From Planococcus citri (taxonomy: Eukaryota; Arthropoda; Insecta; Hemiptera; Pseudococcidae), in NCBI RefSeq assembly GCF_950023065.1, contig NC_088681.1, forward strand, positions 29,298,836 through 29,362,835: a DNA stretch of 64,000 nucleotides. Reading direction: 5' to 3'. The notes under the pieces are model-generated. The model ran no database searches. It saw only the letters and a program-made list of their open reading frames with translations, and had not been told where the DNA came from. This document shows, piece by piece, positions 62,286-64,000 of this stretch (position 1 is the first letter of the stretch; each line of letters starts with the position of its first letter). The position numbers and the translations under genes are program-made.

Positions 62286-62959
62286 ATATGTGACGTGCTC
62301 TACGAGAATCGACCTTAGGTCAAAAAAAGGGTTTTCAAGTTAATGAGCAATTAGTATAGAAAAAAAGACGCTCTTTCCAATGGCGCAAACCGCAACTTCC
62401 TATCTCTTTTACTTTCCTCAGAAATCGACCCCAAAGTTGAGGGGTAGGGCCAAAATCGACTCAAAATTCATTTTTTTTATTTTTTATGATTTTGGCAGTA
62501 AAAAATAACCTAATTTGCATACAAACACTTATCAAGCCCCATTCGTGTATTTCACTTCATAAAAACTTGTTAATTCATTAATTTTTTAAAAGAAGAAAAA
62601 GTAGAATAAATTTCATTTTCAGTGAAAAATCTGCTTGAAAAAATATTAAAATAAAAAAAACAAACGAAAAAAATTTTAAAAAAATTGTTGGCTTAGGGGG
62701 GATTTGAACTCAGTACCTCTCGCGTGATAGTCCATCAGCTGCGCCACGCGGCTAGCGTGGCAGCATAGGAACTAGTGGTTATGACTGGTTTACACGAACA
62801 GTCACAGAGCTAAAGGGGACCTAGACAAAACTATTGGAGACATTTCTGTTGCATACCTACCCGAAAATAAGGCGAAAACACACTTCAAAACTTTAAAGGC
62901 ATGTTTCTCAAAACACATTTTTTTACCTAAGGTCGATTCTCGTAGAGCACGTCACATAT
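62286..62959. mobile_element. inner element with 35-bp perfect inverted repeats, nested
   Basis: 62286-62320 and 62925-62959 are perfect reverse complements, beginning ATATGTGACGTGCTCTACGA and ending in CGACCTTAGGT. The 674-bp element lies wholly inside the outer one. It has no transposase frame but contains a tRNA-like sequence with A and B boxes (62690-62765). An exact target duplication could not be assigned because the flank and repeat share TA/AT-rich bases. The family is not recognised. Confidence 0.8.
62690..62765 (-). other. tRNA-like sequence with Pol III A and B boxes
   Basis: On the minus strand an A box (TGGCGCAGCTG, 62736-62746) precedes a B box (AGTTCAAATCC, 62700-62710) by 25 bases, and CCCCCCTAAGCC follows like a tRNA 3' end. 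The 5' acceptor strand does not pair with it and the T stem is poor, so it is not a normal tRNA gene. The local GC content is far above its surroundings. A tRNA-derived relic or SINE head captured inside the transposon is most likely. Confidence 0.6.
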
Positions 62960-63414
62960 GTGTTTCCACTTCATTCCAATGTTCCATGGTAAAAAAAAAC
63001 CTCCATCTAATTCAAACTTGTGATAACTTGAAAATTCCAATAACTTGAAGTTAACTCTTTCTCCCTTCAGTTTCGAGTTATTGAGACTCCACTGTATTTG
63101 TTTTAGGACCAATTTCCATCATTTTTACTAATAAATTGAAATGGTCTACAGAAAGACTGGGTAAGATGGCTTTCTTATGTTGATCCGTGTGATGCTGATC
63201 TACATCAAACAGACTTTTAAAATTTTGGAAAAAAACTGTCCAATTCCTCAGAATGTCTACAATAAATCCTAGTCATTATGTTAGACTTTAAAAAACAAAA
63301 ATTACTGATTTCTGGCATTTTAATATTATTTCACATTCTCTGAAATTTTAATACTGTATCAGACTTTTCAAAACTTGGAAAAAATAGATTAATTTAACAA
63401 TGTTTACAGCATTT

Positions 63415-63950
63415 TGAGAGGTCCGATAGGTGGACAGACAACCTGGGGAGGCCAGATATATGGGTCAATGACCCTCTGAAGAGGCCAGATGGCAGGCCAT
63501 GAGAGACCAGTCTGGGAGGTCAATGACCTCAAGACACCAGACAGACGAGTCAATGATCTTAAGAGGTCAGACATGCAGACAGACGACCTTGGAAGGCTAG
63601 ACAGGTGGGTCAGTGACCTTGAAAGTCCAGACAAACAAGTCAATGGCCTTAAGAGGCTAGACAGACAGGTCAATGAACTTAGGAGGACGGACAGACAGAC
63701 AGACAGACAGACAGATTGACGAGCTGAGAAAGTCATACTGACAGGTCAATGACATTAGAAGGCTAGGCAAACAGACATAAAACCTTGAGAAACTAGACAG
63801 GTAGATCAGTGGCCTTGTGAGTCCAGGAGAACAGGCTACCTTGGGAAGTCACACAGACGAGTCGATAACCTTGAGAGGCCAGATGGGCAGACAGACAGCT
63901 ATGAGAGGCTAGAAAAGTAGTTCAGTGATTTCAAGTAGCCAGACAGACAG
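63415..63950. repeat. degenerate ~30-bp minisatellite (AGACAGACAGGTCAATGACCTT)
   Basis: Units like 'agacaggtcaatgacctta' plus 'agaggcc' recur about every 30 bases with substitutions. They end in a pure GACA microsatellite (63688-63714) and continue more loosely beyond it. Because the period is a multiple of three, both strands stay open: 110 codons minus (63404-63736) and 76 codons plus (63489-63719). Both encode ten-residue repeats and neither is called a gene. Confidence 0.85.
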
Positions 63951-64000
63951 TAAATGAATCACGTATTAAGAAATTATCAAATAGGTAAAGTTATTCAGAG

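Larger units (their letters stand above)
61943..63094. mobile_element. non-autonomous DNA transposon with TA duplication (Tc1/mariner-pogo-like)
   Basis: Perfect 20-bp terminal inverted repeats starting CAGTGGAGTCTCAATAACTC lie at 61943-61962 and 63075-63094. They are flanked by TA on both sides (61941-61942 and 63095-63096), the target duplication of Tc1/mariner-superfamily elements. The ends continue with iterated AACTC(GA)A words on both sides. No transposase frame remains. A second inverted-repeat element sits inside (62286-62959). Without that, this would be a MITE of about 480 bp. Confidence 0.85.

Noticed and set aside
63404..63736. 110-codon minus-strand frame rich in Leu and Ser
   Set aside because: Direct translation of the 30-bp minisatellite; the opposite strand is open for the same reason.
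1..64000. CRISPR arrays, bacterial operons or prophage
   Set aside because: The window is spliced eukaryotic DNA; the tandem repeats lack regular repeat-spacer structure.

Overview
The window is eukaryotic nuclear DNA, AT-rich and repeat-laden, with GT-AG spliced genes whose protein sequences are clearly insect-like. It holds a TipE sodium-channel auxiliary subunit and an insect 'arrestin homolog' type arrestin. The very common GTAGGTACCTA/TACCTAC words in the non-coding DNA remind me of sternorrhynchan Hemiptera such as aphids and mealybugs. That placement is inference only; the sequence does not fix the species.

Four protein-coding genes can be supported. (1) tipE on + (coding 6546-20095) has one large exon, a 12.5-kb intron and a tiny last exon at 20032-20095. 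I recovered that last exon from its match to the conserved TipE C-terminus. (2) TIM21 on - (34492-35238) is an intact single-exon gene for the mitochondrial presequence translocase subunit. (3) Nup133 on + (35685-40924) is a complete 22-exon nucleoporin gene. Its exons sum to 3489 nt (1162 codons plus stop), and its introns are mostly 60-90 nt. (4) Arrestin on - (43876 to at least 59362) has five recognised coding exons spread over 15.5 kb. The first coding exon was not found. TIM21 and Nup133 are divergent, with 446 bp between their start codons. Nup133 and arrestin are convergent.

Layout: 1-6390 is gene-poor and holds dispersed repeats and a hairpin element. 6394-21140 is tipE, whose intron carries a tRNA-derived SINE head, three near-identical 359/360-bp tandem copies and several decayed tandem repeats. 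21140-34220 is intergenic, with a ~124-bp tandem repeat, a TGATCAG-rich repeat and a few doubtful small ORFs. 34228-41024 is the compact TIM21/Nup133 pair. 42960-59362 is arrestin, with two introns of almost 7 kb filled with decayed 'GCCAAAAA' tandem arrays and other repeats. 59363-64000 is upstream and distal sequence, with a dead jockey-type retrotransposon fragment, a nested pair of inverted-repeat transposons enclosing a tRNA-like sequence, and a 30-bp-period minisatellite.

The genes share no pathway. TipE (sodium-channel gating) and arrestin (receptor desensitisation) are both typical of excitable or sensory cells. TIM21 and Nup133 are housekeeping genes. I found no dedicated novel multi-gene system. 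The most unusual items are the tipE stop codon embedded in a splice donor, the nested DNA transposons with a Pol III-like core, and the perfect inverted repeats at 4.2 kb and 56.6 kb.
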